This document shows positions 25,213 through 32,926 of a DNA stretch of 32,926 nucleotides, one piece after another. A program made the translations under genes and the position numbers. Positions within the stretch are counted from its first letter, which is position 1, and each line of letters starts with the position of its first letter. The DNA is from Caenispirillum bisanense (lineage in GTDB: Bacteria; Pseudomonadota; Alphaproteobacteria; Rhodospirillales; UBA2165): NCBI GenBank assembly GCA_945877815.1, contig CAMDWJ010000041.1:1-32926 (forward strand), in the 5' to 3' direction. Below the pieces are notes generated by a model. The model was not told the DNA's origin and ran no database searches. It saw only the letters and a list, made by a program, of their open reading frames with translations.

Positions 25213-26145
25213 TTACGGTTGGGCCGTGGCGCGCTTGGCTTTCGCTTCGCGGCGCAGGATGAAGGCCGTTGCGATCACGATCACGGCGGCGCCGATCCAG
25301 GTCGAGGCGCCGGAAATTTCGCCGAACGCGACGTAACCGATAATCGCGGCCCAGAGGAGGCGCAGGTAGTTGAAAGATTCGACGGCTCCGATTTCGGCCG
25401 TGCGGAAAGATTCGACGGTGAGAAACTGGGCCAACGCCACCATGATCCCGACAATCATCATGGCGCCGAGTTGAACGGCACCGGGTGTGGTCCAGACGAA
25501 TAGGGCGAAGACGAAAGAAAACGGGGTCTGAAGCATCGCGACATAGGCGCTACAGGCGAGCGGACTGTCGGTCGCGCTCAGCTTCTTGGCGATGATGCGC
25601 GAGCCGGACGAAAATATGCATGATCCCAGCACGAAAATGTAACCAGTCGAAAATTCGGCGAAGACTGGATTCACGATAATCAGGGCGCCCGTCAATCCGA
25701 CCATGAGGGCCAACCAACGCTGGATCTTCATCGGTTCGCCGAGGATCAGGACGGCACCCAATGTTGCGAACAAAGGTGCGGTGGCCGACAGCGCTGTCGC
25801 GTCGGCGAGCGGCGTAAGCGACAGCGCCCAATACCAGCACGAGATTGACGCGACGTTGAACATGGCGCGCAGAGCGTGAAGCGGAAAACGACGGGTATGC
25901 ATGACGCGAAAGCCGCGCCGCAAAATCCACGGTACGAAGAACAGAGCCGAAAAAAGGTTCGACAGAAACGCCATCATCAGGGGATGCATGCCGCTGCCGA
26001 CCCAGCGCACGATGCCGTGCGAGCCAGTGAAAAGCAGCGTGCCGAGCGCCATAAATCCGGCGGCCGCGAGAAACGAGGTGTCGATCGCGCTGAAGGTGCC
26101 GACTTTGCGATCGTCGTGCGGCGATACGGGCGGCGGCTGGTCCAT
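25213..26145 (-). CDS. EamA-family (DMT superfamily) transporter
   Basis: 310 residues with ten hydrophobic segments in two EamA halves (about 24-145 and 165-300). AMFNVASISCWYWALSLTPLADATALSATAPLF, read across its helices, and the second-half AEIGAVESFNYLRLLWAAIIGYVAFGE are the usual EamA marks at the ends of helices 3-4 and 8-9. Such proteins export metabolites or amino acids across the inner membrane. The Shine-Dalgarno is weak. A short stem (GGCCA 25165-25169 with TGGCC 25184-25188) lies after its stop and may reduce read-through into the PDZ-protein gene 112 bp downstream. Substrate unknown. Confidence 0.9.
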   Translation of the reverse strand: MDQPPPVSPHDDRKVGTFSAIDTSFLAAAGFMALGTLLFTGSHGIVRWVGSGMHPLMMAFLSNLFSALFFVPWILRRGFRVMHTRRFPLHALRAMFNVASISCWYWALSLTPLADATALSATAPLFATLGAVLILGEPMKIQRWLALMVGLTGALIIVNPVFAEFSTGYIFVLGSCIFSSGSRIIAKKLSATDSPLACSAYVAMLQTPFSFVFALFVWTTPGAVQLGAMMIVGIMVALAQFLTVESFRTAEIGAVESFNYLRLLWAAIIGYVAFGEISGASTWIGAAVIVIATAFILRREAKAKRATAQP

Positions 26146-26188
26146 GAAGCCGGTTAGACTCGGCCCGGTCGAGTGTCAAGGTTGCGGG

Positions 26189-26240
26189 ACGTCAAGAGGA
26201 CCCCGCCGCCGTCTTGGGGACGGCGGGGCCGCCTTGACGT
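26189..26240 (-). terminator. Strong GC hairpin after the AMIN-barrel gene
   Basis: Outer arms ACGTCAAG (26189-26196) and CTTGACGT (26233-26240) are perfect. Inside, CCCCGCCG (26201-26208) pairs with CGGCGGGG (26221-26228). It lies 9 bp past the stop of the minus-strand AMIN-barrel gene and before the EamA start, so it probably terminates that transcript. No long T run follows. Confidence 0.65.
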
Positions 26241-26249
26241 GGGCCTGCC

Positions 26250-27545
26250 TTAAAACTTGTAACGAACGCCCATCAGCATCATGTGCGTGGCATATTCGTA
26301 ATTGACCGGAATTCCATTCGAATCGCTGAACTCGGGTTCCTGTGTTTCGAAGTAGCGATAGGAAAGATCGAGCGTCACCCGGTCTGTAATATCGGTTGAG
26401 ACGCCTGCACCGGCTTGCAGCGCAAACACATTGTCGCTGCTGTCGATGGCGGTGCCTCCGCCGGGTGTAGAGATGTTGTTCGCCGAGACGACCGCCAGAC
26501 CCGCGCCACCGAAGATATAAGGCGTAATCGGATAGGCGGTAACGAAGTCGTAGGCGACGTTAGCCATGAAGCCGAGCATGGAGATGTCTCCGGTGGCTCG
26601 GCCGGAATTGACGGCCGCGCCACCCAATGTTCCGGTGATTGCTTTGGCGCTGTTGCTGGCATAGAGAACTTCGCCCTCGATCCTGAAATTGTTCTTGAGA
26701 TCGATGCCGAGGCCGCCGTTCACCATCCAACCGAGATCGGTTTCAACGGCAGCGTGGGTGCCACCGCCTCCGACCGCCGTTGCCTCTTCGAGCATGCCCA
26801 TTCCCGCAGAAGCTTTGACATAGAGCAATCCGCCGAAGGCGGACTTCGGTTCGGCCATCGGTGCGCGCGGTGGCATGGACTGGGCCGGGGGCGGGACGGC
26901 TTGCGCCGTTTGTGAGGGCGCGGTGGGCCGGGCAGGCTGATTGGGCGTCAGGGTATAGGCTTGCGCCACCTCAACAGGTGCGGCCGCTCCGATGTTGGCG
27001 GGGCCGGCCACCATGCGTTGTTCGCGCGCAATATCGACCGGGGGAACCATCGCCGGTGTCGTGGCGGCGGCTTGCGGCGCAGCCGGTTTGGCCGCCGCGG
27101 CTGCCTTGGTCATCCGCGCCATTTCGAGATCGGGGGCGAGATCGATCACGATGCGGTAGCCTTGCGTGCCTTCGGGCGACACGAAAAAGGGTTTCTTGAT
27201 CCGGATCGGATCGCTTGCGATCAGGCTGAGTTGTAAGCCGTCAGGGGTGGACGACTGGCGGAAATCGACCAATAGACCTTTGGCATGTTTCGCGGCAAAA
27301 GTGCCCGCGCGCCAATCTGCTTCGGGCAGGGCGACCACCAAAGTCTTTCCATCCGCCGAGACGTCGAACGTCGCGCCGGTCGGCTGCGTGATGTCGAGCA
27401 CCACACGCGTTGCGTCGGGATGTTCGCCGACGCGCACGTCGCTCACCGTTGCGGGCGCGGCCTGAGCGCCTGCTGCAACGAGCGACAAATATAAACCGGC
27501 GGCCAAGGCAGCCGGGTAGCTATGGCGAACGATCTTCCGAGACAT
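26250..27545 (-). CDS. AMIN domain fused to an outer-membrane beta-barrel
   Basis: 431 residues. A signal peptide ends near AGAQA (28). Residues 30-135 form an AMIN domain (VSDVRVGEHPDATRVVLDIT, then KTLVVALPEADW, GYRIVIDLAPD), the module that directs amidases and secretins to peptidoglycan or the cell pole. A Pro/Ala/Gln linker follows (about 148-232). Residues 235-431 form an OmpA/OMP-type small barrel (GGLLYVKASAGMGMLEEAT, GWMVNGGLGIDLKNNFRIEGE, VAYDFVTAYPITPYIFGGAG, VTLDLSYRYFETQE) ending MGVRYKF, a C-terminal Phe as the Bam complex expects. Thus it would anchor an AMIN domain to the outer membrane. GGAGAGAG precedes the ATG, and a strong hairpin follows the stop. Confidence 0.82.
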   Translation of the reverse strand: MSRKIVRHSYPAALAAGLYLSLVAAGAQAAPATVSDVRVGEHPDATRVVLDITQPTGATFDVSADGKTLVVALPEADWRAGTFAAKHAKGLLVDFRQSSTPDGLQLSLIASDPIRIKKPFFVSPEGTQGYRIVIDLAPDLEMARMTKAAAAAKPAAPQAAATTPAMVPPVDIAREQRMVAGPANIGAAAPVEVAQAYTLTPNQPARPTAPSQTAQAVPPPAQSMPPRAPMAEPKSAFGGLLYVKASAGMGMLEEATAVGGGGTHAAVETDLGWMVNGGLGIDLKNNFRIEGEVLYASNSAKAITGTLGGAAVNSGRATGDISMLGFMANVAYDFVTAYPITPYIFGGAGLAVVSANNISTPGGGTAIDSSDNVFALQAGAGVSTDITDRVTLDLSYRYFETQEPEFSDSNGIPVNYEYATHMMLMGVRYKF

Positions 27546-27666
27546 GTACTCTCTCCGGGATCGAAACGCCTGGGGACTCGTAGAATGCGGGGGTATTGGT
27601 TAAGATATACATAATGCGGTCAAACCGCCGCGAGAGCACCAATTCTAGTAAAATAGGGAGTATTTC

Positions 27667-29322
27667 ATGGCGCGTGCCGCCGATATCTTGGTGGATTGTC
27701 TGACGCGTCACGGCGTCGAACGGGTTTTTTGCGTGCCCGGCGAAAGTTACCTCTCTGTCATTGACGCGATGTACGACGCCAAGTCGATCGATGTCGTCAC
27801 GGTGCGCCAGGAGGGCGGCGGCGCTTTCATGGCGATCGCTGATGCCAAGCTGACCGGCAAACCGGGCGTTATGTTCGTTAGCCGAGGCCCCGGCGCCATG
27901 AATGCGGCGATCGGTGTGCATGTGGCGCAGCAGGATGCGGTGCCGTTGGTTCTGTTCGTCGGCCAGGTGGCGCGCGAGGATCTCGGACGCAACGCGTTCC
28001 AGGAGGTCGATTATCCGCGCACATTCGGCGCGATGGCCAAATGGGTCGTCGAGGTTGCCGACGGATCGAAGCTCTCCGAAACCGTGCGCCGGGCTTTCCA
28101 TCTCGCGCAAAGCGGCACGCCTGGTCCTGTTGTCGTGTCCTTGCCCGAAGATATGCTGGATGACGAGGTTGCTGGCCCCGGGTTTGGCGCCGGCCCACTC
28201 GCCATCCCGTACCCCGATGCAGCGCAGGTGCAAGAGATTGCCGAGCGGATCAAACGCGCGGAACGCCCGATCCTCATTGCCGGCGGCCAGATCGGTCTCG
28301 ATGCCGGGCGCGCCGCCTTGCGTGCCGTCGCTGAGGCCTGGCGCATTCCGGTGGCGCTTTCGTTCCGCCATCAGGACCTGTTCGACAATCGGCACCCGCT
28401 GTTTTCGTGCCATCTCAGCTTCAATATGCCGCCGGTCTTTCGCGACACCTTGAACGAGGCCGATCTTGTGATCGCCGTTGGCACGAGGCTGGGCGATGTC
28501 GTGACCCAAGGTTATCGCATTCCCGAAGCGCCGCATCCGCGCCAGGATCTCATCCACGTCTATCCCGACGCGTCGGAGATCGGCCGTACCTTCGCAACCA
28601 AACTTGCGCTCGCTGCCGATGCGACGGCGACTTTGGAAGCGCTGGCACGGTTGAATGCACCCGAGCCACCCGCTGGACGCGCCGACTGGATTGCGCGCGC
28701 GCATGCGCTGGCGGCCGATCGTATGGTGTGGGATTGGAAAAGCGCCGCAGACGGCGTTGTCTTCGGCAACGTGATCCAGCATCTCGGCGAGGTCATCGCC
28801 AACGATGCTGTTCTCGCGGTCGACGCCGGCAATTTTTCCACTTGGGCGCATCGCCTTTTTCCGTTCCAGGCCTCGCAGCGCCTACTGGGCGCGGTCGCGG
28901 GTTCGATGGGTGTCGGCATCCCGTTCGCGGTGGCGGGTGCTTTGCGCGAGCCGAAACGCCAAGTCGTGTGTTTGGTTGGCGACGGCGGCTTCCATATGAC
29001 CGGCAACGAATTGTCCGTTGCCGTGGAGCGCCGTTTACCGATTAAAGTGTTCGTTTCGGACAATCGCAGCCTAGGGACGATCCGCCTTTATCAGGAACGC
29101 GACTATCCGGGGCGCACGCTGGCCACGAATCTGTATAATCCGGACTTTGCCGCTCTGGCAGAAGCGCACGGCGCCCGCGGCTTCAGGATCGAGCGCGACG
29201 AAGATATCAAGCGTGTCGTTGGCGAGGCTTTGGCCGTTGACGGGCCCGCGTTGGTGCAGGTCAAAACCAGCCTGGAACATATCGCGGCCTATACCACGAT
29301 GACGCAACTCAGGAAGAATTGA
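27667..29322 (+). CDS. Thiamine-pyrophosphate enzyme, acetolactate-synthase-like
   Basis: 551 residues in the three-domain order of the family: PYR domain (1-170) with the cofactor-activating Glu49 in VRQEGGGAFMAIADA, central domain (about 185-330), and PP domain (350-545). The TPP/Mg motif is GDGGFHMTGNELSVAVE, with Asp439 and Asn466 as the metal ligands. It acts on 2-keto acids or related acyl donors in the cytosol. No small regulatory subunit is adjacent, so a biosynthetic acetolactate synthase is unlikely; a catabolic carboligase or decarboxylase is a better guess. GGGAG precedes the ATG. It starts a transcript with the DUF1932 dehydrogenase 22 bp downstream. Confidence 0.9.
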   Translation: MARAADILVDCLTRHGVERVFCVPGESYLSVIDAMYDAKSIDVVTVRQEGGGAFMAIADAKLTGKPGVMFVSRGPGAMNAAIGVHVAQQDAVPLVLFVGQVAREDLGRNAFQEVDYPRTFGAMAKWVVEVADGSKLSETVRRAFHLAQSGTPGPVVVSLPEDMLDDEVAGPGFGAGPLAIPYPDAAQVQEIAERIKRAERPILIAGGQIGLDAGRAALRAVAEAWRIPVALSFRHQDLFDNRHPLFSCHLSFNMPPVFRDTLNEADLVIAVGTRLGDVVTQGYRIPEAPHPRQDLIHVYPDASEIGRTFATKLALAADATATLEALARLNAPEPPAGRADWIARAHALAADRMVWDWKSAADGVVFGNVIQHLGEVIANDAVLAVDAGNFSTWAHRLFPFQASQRLLGAVAGSMGVGIPFAVAGALREPKRQVVCLVGDGGFHMTGNELSVAVERRLPIKVFVSDNRSLGTIRLYQERDYPGRTLATNLYNPDFAALAEAHGARGFRIERDEDIKRVVGEALAVDGPALVQVKTSLEHIAAYTTMTQLRKN

Positions 29323-29344
29323 GATCGCAAGGGAGAATACGGCG

Positions 29345-30241
29345 ATGGCAAATCCGGTGATTGGACTGATGAGCCCCGGCGACATGGGGCACAAGGTCGG
29401 CGGGGCTATCCGCGCAAAAGGATTTCGGGTCGTCACCTCGGTGACGGGGCGTAGCGCGCTAACCAAAACGAGGGCGACGCGCGAAGGGCTTGAGGATCTG
29501 GGTTCCCTCGCGGCCATCGTCGGTGCGGCCGATATCATCTTCTCGATCATGCCGCCGGAAAGTGCGGAAGGTTTCGCCCGCGATGTCGCCGCTGAAATGA
29601 AGCGCCAGAACAAGGCCACGCTATTCGTCGATTGCAACGCGATCGCGCCGGTGACGATGAAAAAGATCGCGAGCCATATCCAGACGGTTGGCGGCAAGTG
29701 CATGGATGCGGGCATCATCGGTTCGCCGCCCGGCGGCAAGGTGGCACCCCGCCTCTATGTCAGCGGCCCACATTTAGATGCGTTGCGGTTTATCGACGGC
29801 GACAGTATTCGCTTCATGGAGATGGGACCCGAGATCGGCCGCGCGTCGGCGATCAAGATGTGCTACGCCGGCCTGACCAAAGGGACCAATGCCTTGCGTA
29901 CCGCCGTCCTGGTGGCGGGCGAGATGCTGGGTGTGGGGACGGAACTGAAATCGGTTCTGTCCGAAACTCAAAAGCAGCAATGGGATGCCATGAATGCGGC
30001 CGTGCCGTTTCTCGCCTGCGATGCGGGGCGCTGGTCGGGCGAGATGGAGCAGATCGCCGAAACCTTCGACTCGGCCGGTGTGACGGACAAGATCCACAAG
30101 GGGGCCGCCGACATTTTTCGGTTTCTCGATTCGACACCATTGGGCGTCGAGACGCGCGAGACGCGGGACAACAGCCGCACGCTCGATCAAACGCTGGCAA
30201 TTTATGCCGAAACCCTGCGAGGCAAAAAAGCCGCCGAATAG
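29345..30241 (+). CDS. NAD(P)-binding oxidoreductase with C-terminal DUF1932
   Basis: 298 residues. The N-terminal 6-phosphogluconate-dehydrogenase-type Rossmann domain begins IGLMSPGDMGHKVGGAIRAKG. The domain continues to about residue 165. Then comes the helical DUF1932 part (SAIKMCYAGLTKGTNALRTA, whose Lys matches the beta-hydroxyacid dehydrogenase catalytic Lys). It probably oxidises or reduces a hydroxy acid, but DUF1932 substrates are largely unknown. GGGAGA lies 8 bases before the ATG. It is 22 bp after the TPP enzyme, and a shared pathway is likely: C-C bond making or breaking followed by a redox step. CoxG follows 76 bp later. Confidence 0.88.
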   Translation: MANPVIGLMSPGDMGHKVGGAIRAKGFRVVTSVTGRSALTKTRATREGLEDLGSLAAIVGAADIIFSIMPPESAEGFARDVAAEMKRQNKATLFVDCNAIAPVTMKKIASHIQTVGGKCMDAGIIGSPPGGKVAPRLYVSGPHLDALRFIDGDSIRFMEMGPEIGRASAIKMCYAGLTKGTNALRTAVLVAGEMLGVGTELKSVLSETQKQQWDAMNAAVPFLACDAGRWSGEMEQIAETFDSAGVTDKIHKGAADIFRFLDSTPLGVETRETRDNSRTLDQTLAIYAETLRGKKAAE

Positions 30242-30317
30242 CGCTCGACTTGAGATATGCGCGGTTCGGACTTAAGTATTCCGTTCGAAGCGCAAGCTAA
30301 GACTTTGGAGTGAAGTT

Positions 30318-30992
30318 ATGGACCTTACCGGCGAATACAGAATCCCGGCGCCGCGCGCCAAGGTGTGGGATGCGCTCAACGATGCCGCCATTCTCAAGCA
30401 ATGCATCGACGGCTGTGAAGAGCTGAACAAGGAAGGCGGCAACGCCTTCACCGCCAAGGTGACGGCCAAGGTTGGTCCGGTTAAGGCGAAATTTGTGGGC
30501 AAGGTCACGCTCGAAAACATGGATCCGCCGAACGGCTATACCATTCGCGGCGAAGGACAGGGCGGCGTTGCCGGTTTCGCCAAGGGCAGCGCCGATGTAA
30601 AGTTGGTCGACGACGGGGCCGGAACAGTCCTCACCTATCTGGCGCGCGCCGAGGTTGGCGGCAAGCTGGCGAGCGTCGGCAGCCGTCTCGTCGAGGGTGT
30701 CGCCAAGAAGACCGCCGACGACTTTTTCGGCAAGTTCAGCCAGATCGTCGGGGATAACGAATCCGCAGGCGCAGCGCCGCAGACCCAGCAAGGTTCGATG
30801 CAAGCGGCTCAGGATGCTCCGCTTGGTATGGCGGCAGTCTCGGTTGCGAGCGATGCGTCCGGCGCATCCCAGACCGTCGCTGCGAGCCAAGCTGGCTCTG
30901 CTCCCGAGGCAAAGTCAGGCGTGTCTCCCTGGGTGTGGGGCGTCGCTCTGGTCGCGGTAATCGGCGTGCTTTGGTACGCGTTCGGCCGCTAG
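30318..30992 (+). CDS. CoxG-family SRPBCC protein with C-terminal membrane anchor
   Basis: 224 residues. Residues 1-150 form the CoxG/SRPBCC lipid-binding fold: MDLTGEYRIPAPRAKVWDAL, DGCEELNKEG, FTAKVTAKVGPVKAKFVGKV, and GGKLASVGSRLVEGVAKKTADDFF. A Gln/Ser/Ala linker follows (150-200). One membrane helix close to the C-terminus (about 203-221) ends YAFGR. CoxG is known to tether aerobic CO dehydrogenase to the membrane and bind quinone, but no coxL, coxM or coxS gene lies here. It may serve another molybdenum enzyme or quinone-linked oxidoreductase. GGAG precedes the ATG by 7 bases. Same strand as the TPP/DUF1932 pair, 76 bp downstream. Confidence 0.9.
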   Translation: MDLTGEYRIPAPRAKVWDALNDAAILKQCIDGCEELNKEGGNAFTAKVTAKVGPVKAKFVGKVTLENMDPPNGYTIRGEGQGGVAGFAKGSADVKLVDDGAGTVLTYLARAEVGGKLASVGSRLVEGVAKKTADDFFGKFSQIVGDNESAGAAPQTQQGSMQAAQDAPLGMAAVSVASDASGASQTVAASQAGSAPEAKSGVSPWVWGVALVAVIGVLWYAFGR

Positions 30993-31000
30993 TCGGACTA

Positions 31001-31060
31001 CATTTGTATAATTATAATAAATAATATAAATATATGAAAATAATTGATAATTTTTCTTAT
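31001..31060. other. Extremely AT-rich patch between coxG-like gene and rpoH
   Basis: Only 5 of 60 bases are G or C, in a window that is otherwise clearly GC-rich. It begins 9 bp after a stop codon and lies upstream of the candidate rpoH promoter. Such a patch could act as an UP element, a bent or easily melted DNA site, or a nucleoid-protein target. The 379-bp gap 30993-31371 otherwise holds the promoter, leader hairpins and short ORF listed below. Confidence 0.6.
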
Positions 31061-31074
31061 CATACAGACTTGAC

Positions 31075-31103
31075 TTGATTTCTGAAGGCCGTTTTTGTAA
31101 TAT
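31075..31103 (+). promoter_or_regulatory. Candidate rpoH promoter
   Basis: TTGATT (31075-31080), 17 bp, TAATAT (31098-31103), directly after the AT-rich patch. Four of six bases match in each box. The start would be near 31110, giving a leader of about 260 bases before the rpoH ATG. Heat-shock sigma genes often have several promoters, and others may exist here. Confidence 0.4.
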
Positions 31104-31134
31104 TCGCTAACTGGAGGGGGTTGCCGAACGGGAT

Positions 31135-31348
31135 ACCCTCCATGCGCACCGGTCCTAATGGAGGGTGCACTGTTAATTCCGTCATATTGCTTCAAGCGAG
31201 GATGTGACCATGACTAAATTCCGACACATTTTCTGTCCCGAATAGCGACTGGGGCCGGACAGATCGTCCGGAACCTTTTCGAGCAGTGCGGATTAAACCT
31301 TTATCTAATCGGCACTGAGAGTTGGGGCATCCCGTGGGACGGGGGCCC
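31135..31348 (+). other. Structured rpoH leader with four hairpins
   Basis: Four stems can be drawn. ACCCTCCAT 31135-31143 pairs with ATGGAGGGT 31158-31166 (perfect 9 bp). CCGGAC 31255-31260 pairs with GTCCGG 31266-31271. AGTGC-x-GATT 31285-31294 pairs with AATC-x-GCACT 31307-31316. CCCGT 31331-31335 pairs with ACGGG 31339-31343, extended by GGGC/GCCC at 31325 and 31345. The last ends 11 bases before the GGGAG ribosome site. This suggests RNA-level control of rpoH (thermosensor, attenuator or RNA target), but the fold is hand-drawn. Confidence 0.5.
31210..31245 (+). CDS. Possible 11-codon leader ORF upstream of rpoH
   Basis: ATG 31210 to TAG 31243-31245 encodes MTKFRHIFCPE. A good ribosome site GAGGA (31198-31202) lies 7 bases upstream, better placed than for many full genes here. 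It sits between hairpins 1 and 2 of the rpoH leader; hairpin 2 starts 9 bases after the stop. It could be a leader peptide whose translation alters the folding of the rpoH leader. It may also be chance. Confidence 0.3.
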   Translation: MTKFRHIFCPE

Positions 31349-31371
31349 ATTAGAACTTCGGGAGTAGAATT

Positions 31372-32289
31372 ATGGCGTATTCATTACCCATTTTATCGTC
31401 AGGTGACGGCGGTTTATCCCGTTATCTTAATGAAATTAAAACGTTCCCCGTGCTGAGCTTGGAAGAAGAATATATGCTCGCCAAGCGTTACACAGAGCAT
31501 GGCGAGAGCGCCGCAGCGCATAAGCTGGTAACGAGTCATTTGCGCCTGGTGGCCAAGATCGCGATGCAATATCGCGGATATGGCCTGCCGGTGGCCGATC
31601 TGATCTCCGAGGGCAATCTCGGCCTGATGAAGGCGGTAAAGAAGTTCGAGCCCGAGAAGGGGTTCCGGCTTTCGACCTATGCCATGTGGTGGATCAAGGC
31701 CTCGGTTACCGAATATATCCTGCGCTCCTGGTCGCTCGTCAAAATGGGCACGATGGCCGCCCAGAAGAAGCTGTTCTTTAGCCTGCGCAAGGCGAAGCGC
31801 CGGTTGGACATCGCGGATTCGCGCGATATCGATCCCGAGCATGCCGCGATCCTGTCCAAGCAGTTCGGCCTGTCGGCGGCCGACATCGTGAATATGGATC
31901 GTCGCATGACGGCGCGCGATATGTCGCTGAATGCACCTGTTTCTCAGGAAGAAGACTCGATCGAGTTCCAGGATACGCTGGTTGATGACGGCCCGTCGCC
32001 GGAAGTCATGATGGCGGACCGCGAAGAATCGACCGTCCGTAACGGGCTTTTAAAAAACGCTCTTAGCGAGTTGACCGACCGCGAACGGCATATCTTCGTC
32101 GAACGGCGCCTGCGCGACGAGCCCATCACCCTCGAGGAACTCGGAAAAAGCTATGGAATCAGCCGTGAACGCGTCCGTCAGCTCGAAAATCGAGCTTATG
32201 AGAAGGTGGAGCGGGCCATTCGCACGGCAGCAGCAGCCATTCCCGCTGCCGCTGTCGCGGCGGCTGCGGCTCGTCAGGCTCACAGCTAA
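31372..32289 (+). CDS. rpoH: Heat-shock sigma factor sigma32 (RpoH)
   Basis: 305 residues. Region 2 is complete ([59 protein letters not shown]). The RpoH box [10 protein letters not shown] at 131-140 separates it from other sigma70-family proteins. Region 4 ends with the [28 protein letters not shown]. It directs RNA polymerase to chaperone and protease promoters. The C-terminal tail is very Ala rich (about 25 residues, [15 protein letters not shown]). GGGAG lies 7 bases before the ATG. The gene follows a long structured leader and is followed by a terminator hairpin and the groESL operon, one of its expected targets. Confidence 0.96.
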   Translation: MAYSLPILSSGDGGLSRYLNEIKTFPVLSLEEEYMLAKRYTEHGESAAAHKLVTSHLRLVAKIAMQYRGYGLPVADLISEGNLGLMKAVKKFEPEKGFRLSTYAMWWIKASVTEYILRSWSLVKMGTMAAQKKLFFSLRKAKRRLDIADSRDIDPEHAAILSKQFGLSAADIVNMDRRMTARDMSLNAPVSQEEDSIEFQDTLVDDGPSPEVMMADREESTVRNGLLKNALSELTDRERHIFVERRLRDEPITLEELGKSYGISRERVRQLENRAYEKVERAIRTAAAAIPAAAVAAAAARQAHS

Positions 32290-32309
32290 ACGGCTTTTCC
32301 CAACCGTCG

Positions 32310-32334
32310 GGGCAGGAAAAATATCGTCCTGCCC
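32310..32334 (+). terminator. Terminator hairpin after rpoH
   Basis: GGGCAGGA (32310-32317) and TCCTGCCC (32327-32334) form a perfect 8-bp stem with loop AAAATATCG, starting 21 bp after the stop. Only two T follow, so it may be partial or Rho-assisted. Its 3' arm abuts the candidate -35 of the groES promoter. Confidence 0.6.
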
Positions 32335-32362
32335 TTGACGGGCCTGGGCACTACGAATACAT
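32335..32362 (+). promoter_or_regulatory. Candidate groESL promoter
   Basis: TTGACG (32335-32340) is a good -35. A weaker -10 (ATACAT, 32357-32362) lies 16 bp on and touches the CIRCE operator, so HrcA bound there would block it. CTTG at 32334-32337 could also be the sigma32 -35 core, but no clear sigma32 -10 is seen. Confidence 0.45.
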
Positions 32363-32364
32363 GG

Positions 32365-32391
32365 TTGGCACTCTCGATCCGGGAGTGCCAA
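32365..32391. promoter_or_regulatory. CIRCE operator (HrcA binding site)
   Basis: TTGGCACTC (32365-32373), nine bases, GAGTGCCAA (32383-32391): perfect 9-bp arms and the exact 9-bp spacing of CIRCE, differing from the classic TTAGCACTC only at the third base (symmetrically in both arms). It lies 69 bp before groES. HrcA represses groESL here until heat or misfolded protein titrates GroE. hrcA itself is not in the window. Confidence 0.95.
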
Positions 32392-32459
32392 TTTTTTTGA
32401 CCGTCGTTGTCCGCGCTCCTGGGGTCAGAGGTGCGGAACGACCGGCAGGGGAGAAGAAT

Positions 32460-32926
<467 letters not shown>

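Noticed and set aside
27520-28851. 443-codon antisense frame over the TPP enzyme
   Set aside because: Arg/His/Gly-rich shadow composition and no start signal; the sense gene has complete TPP motifs.
30318-30992. Aerobic CO dehydrogenase locus
   Set aside because: Only the CoxG-like gene is present; coxM, coxS, coxL and the maturation genes are absent from the window.
30998-31195. 65-codon minus-strand frame ending in a hydrophobic tail in the AT-rich patch
   Set aside because: The Ile/Phe run is just translation of AT-rich DNA; no ribosome site and it overlaps the rpoH promoter region.
31372-32289. Housekeeping sigma factor RpoD
   Set aside because: Too short, lacks region 1.1 and carries the RpoH box [10 protein letters not shown], so it is sigma32.

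Overview
The window looks like a GC-rich alphaproteobacterial chromosome, probably Rhodospirillales-like. This is inferred from gene content: two TctC/Bug-type tripartite tricarboxylate transporter binding proteins, CoxG, DUF1932 and TPP-enzyme families, an RpoH of alphaproteobacterial type, and a CIRCE-controlled groESL operon. No tRNA, rRNA, CRISPR array, insertion sequence or phage gene was seen. Most of the window is small catabolic or transport operons. Its right end enters a heat-shock locus.

Left part (1-9235). A minus-strand operon runs isochorismatase-like hydrolase, TctC-like binding protein, class II aldolase (cut by the window edge). Then come two plus-strand ligand-sensing genes: a two-CBS protein and a 640-residue protein ending in a cyclic-nucleotide-binding domain. 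A 580-bp gene-free stretch follows. It holds two hairpin-rich repeat elements, a good sigma70-like promoter and six phased copies of a short direct repeat, and it leads into a second TctC-like gene. A G/C-tract hairpin separates that gene from a convergent three-gene operon (kynurenine-formamidase-like hydrolase, D-2-hydroxyacid dehydrogenase, two-domain VOC protein).

Middle (9236-23193). A tandem glycine riboswitch sits in the leader of malate synthase G, which would tie glyoxylate use to glycine level. Two decayed genes follow within 3 kb: an alpha/beta hydrolase that lost its nucleophile region and an IclR regulator that lost its centre. Between and after them lie ogt, an SDR, a JmjC-like cupin, and a divergent amidase/VOC pair. 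A minus-strand run typA-osmC-methyltransferase-MATE-decarboxylase-like follows, whose last two genes overlap by 4 bp. An orphan CheW-domain gene is divergent from typA.

Right part (23220-32926). An EamA exporter, a cytosolic-looking HtrA-like protein without its catalytic His and Asp, and an AsmA-like anchored protein lie on the minus strand. Beside them is an unusual AMIN-domain/outer-membrane-barrel fusion with a strong terminator. A plus-strand TPP enzyme and DUF1932 dehydrogenase pair is followed by CoxG. After an extremely AT-rich patch comes a structured leader carrying a possible 11-codon ORF, then rpoH, its terminator, a CIRCE operator, groES and the start of groEL. Thus the heat-shock sigma factor lies directly beside a chaperonin operon that also carries an HrcA site.
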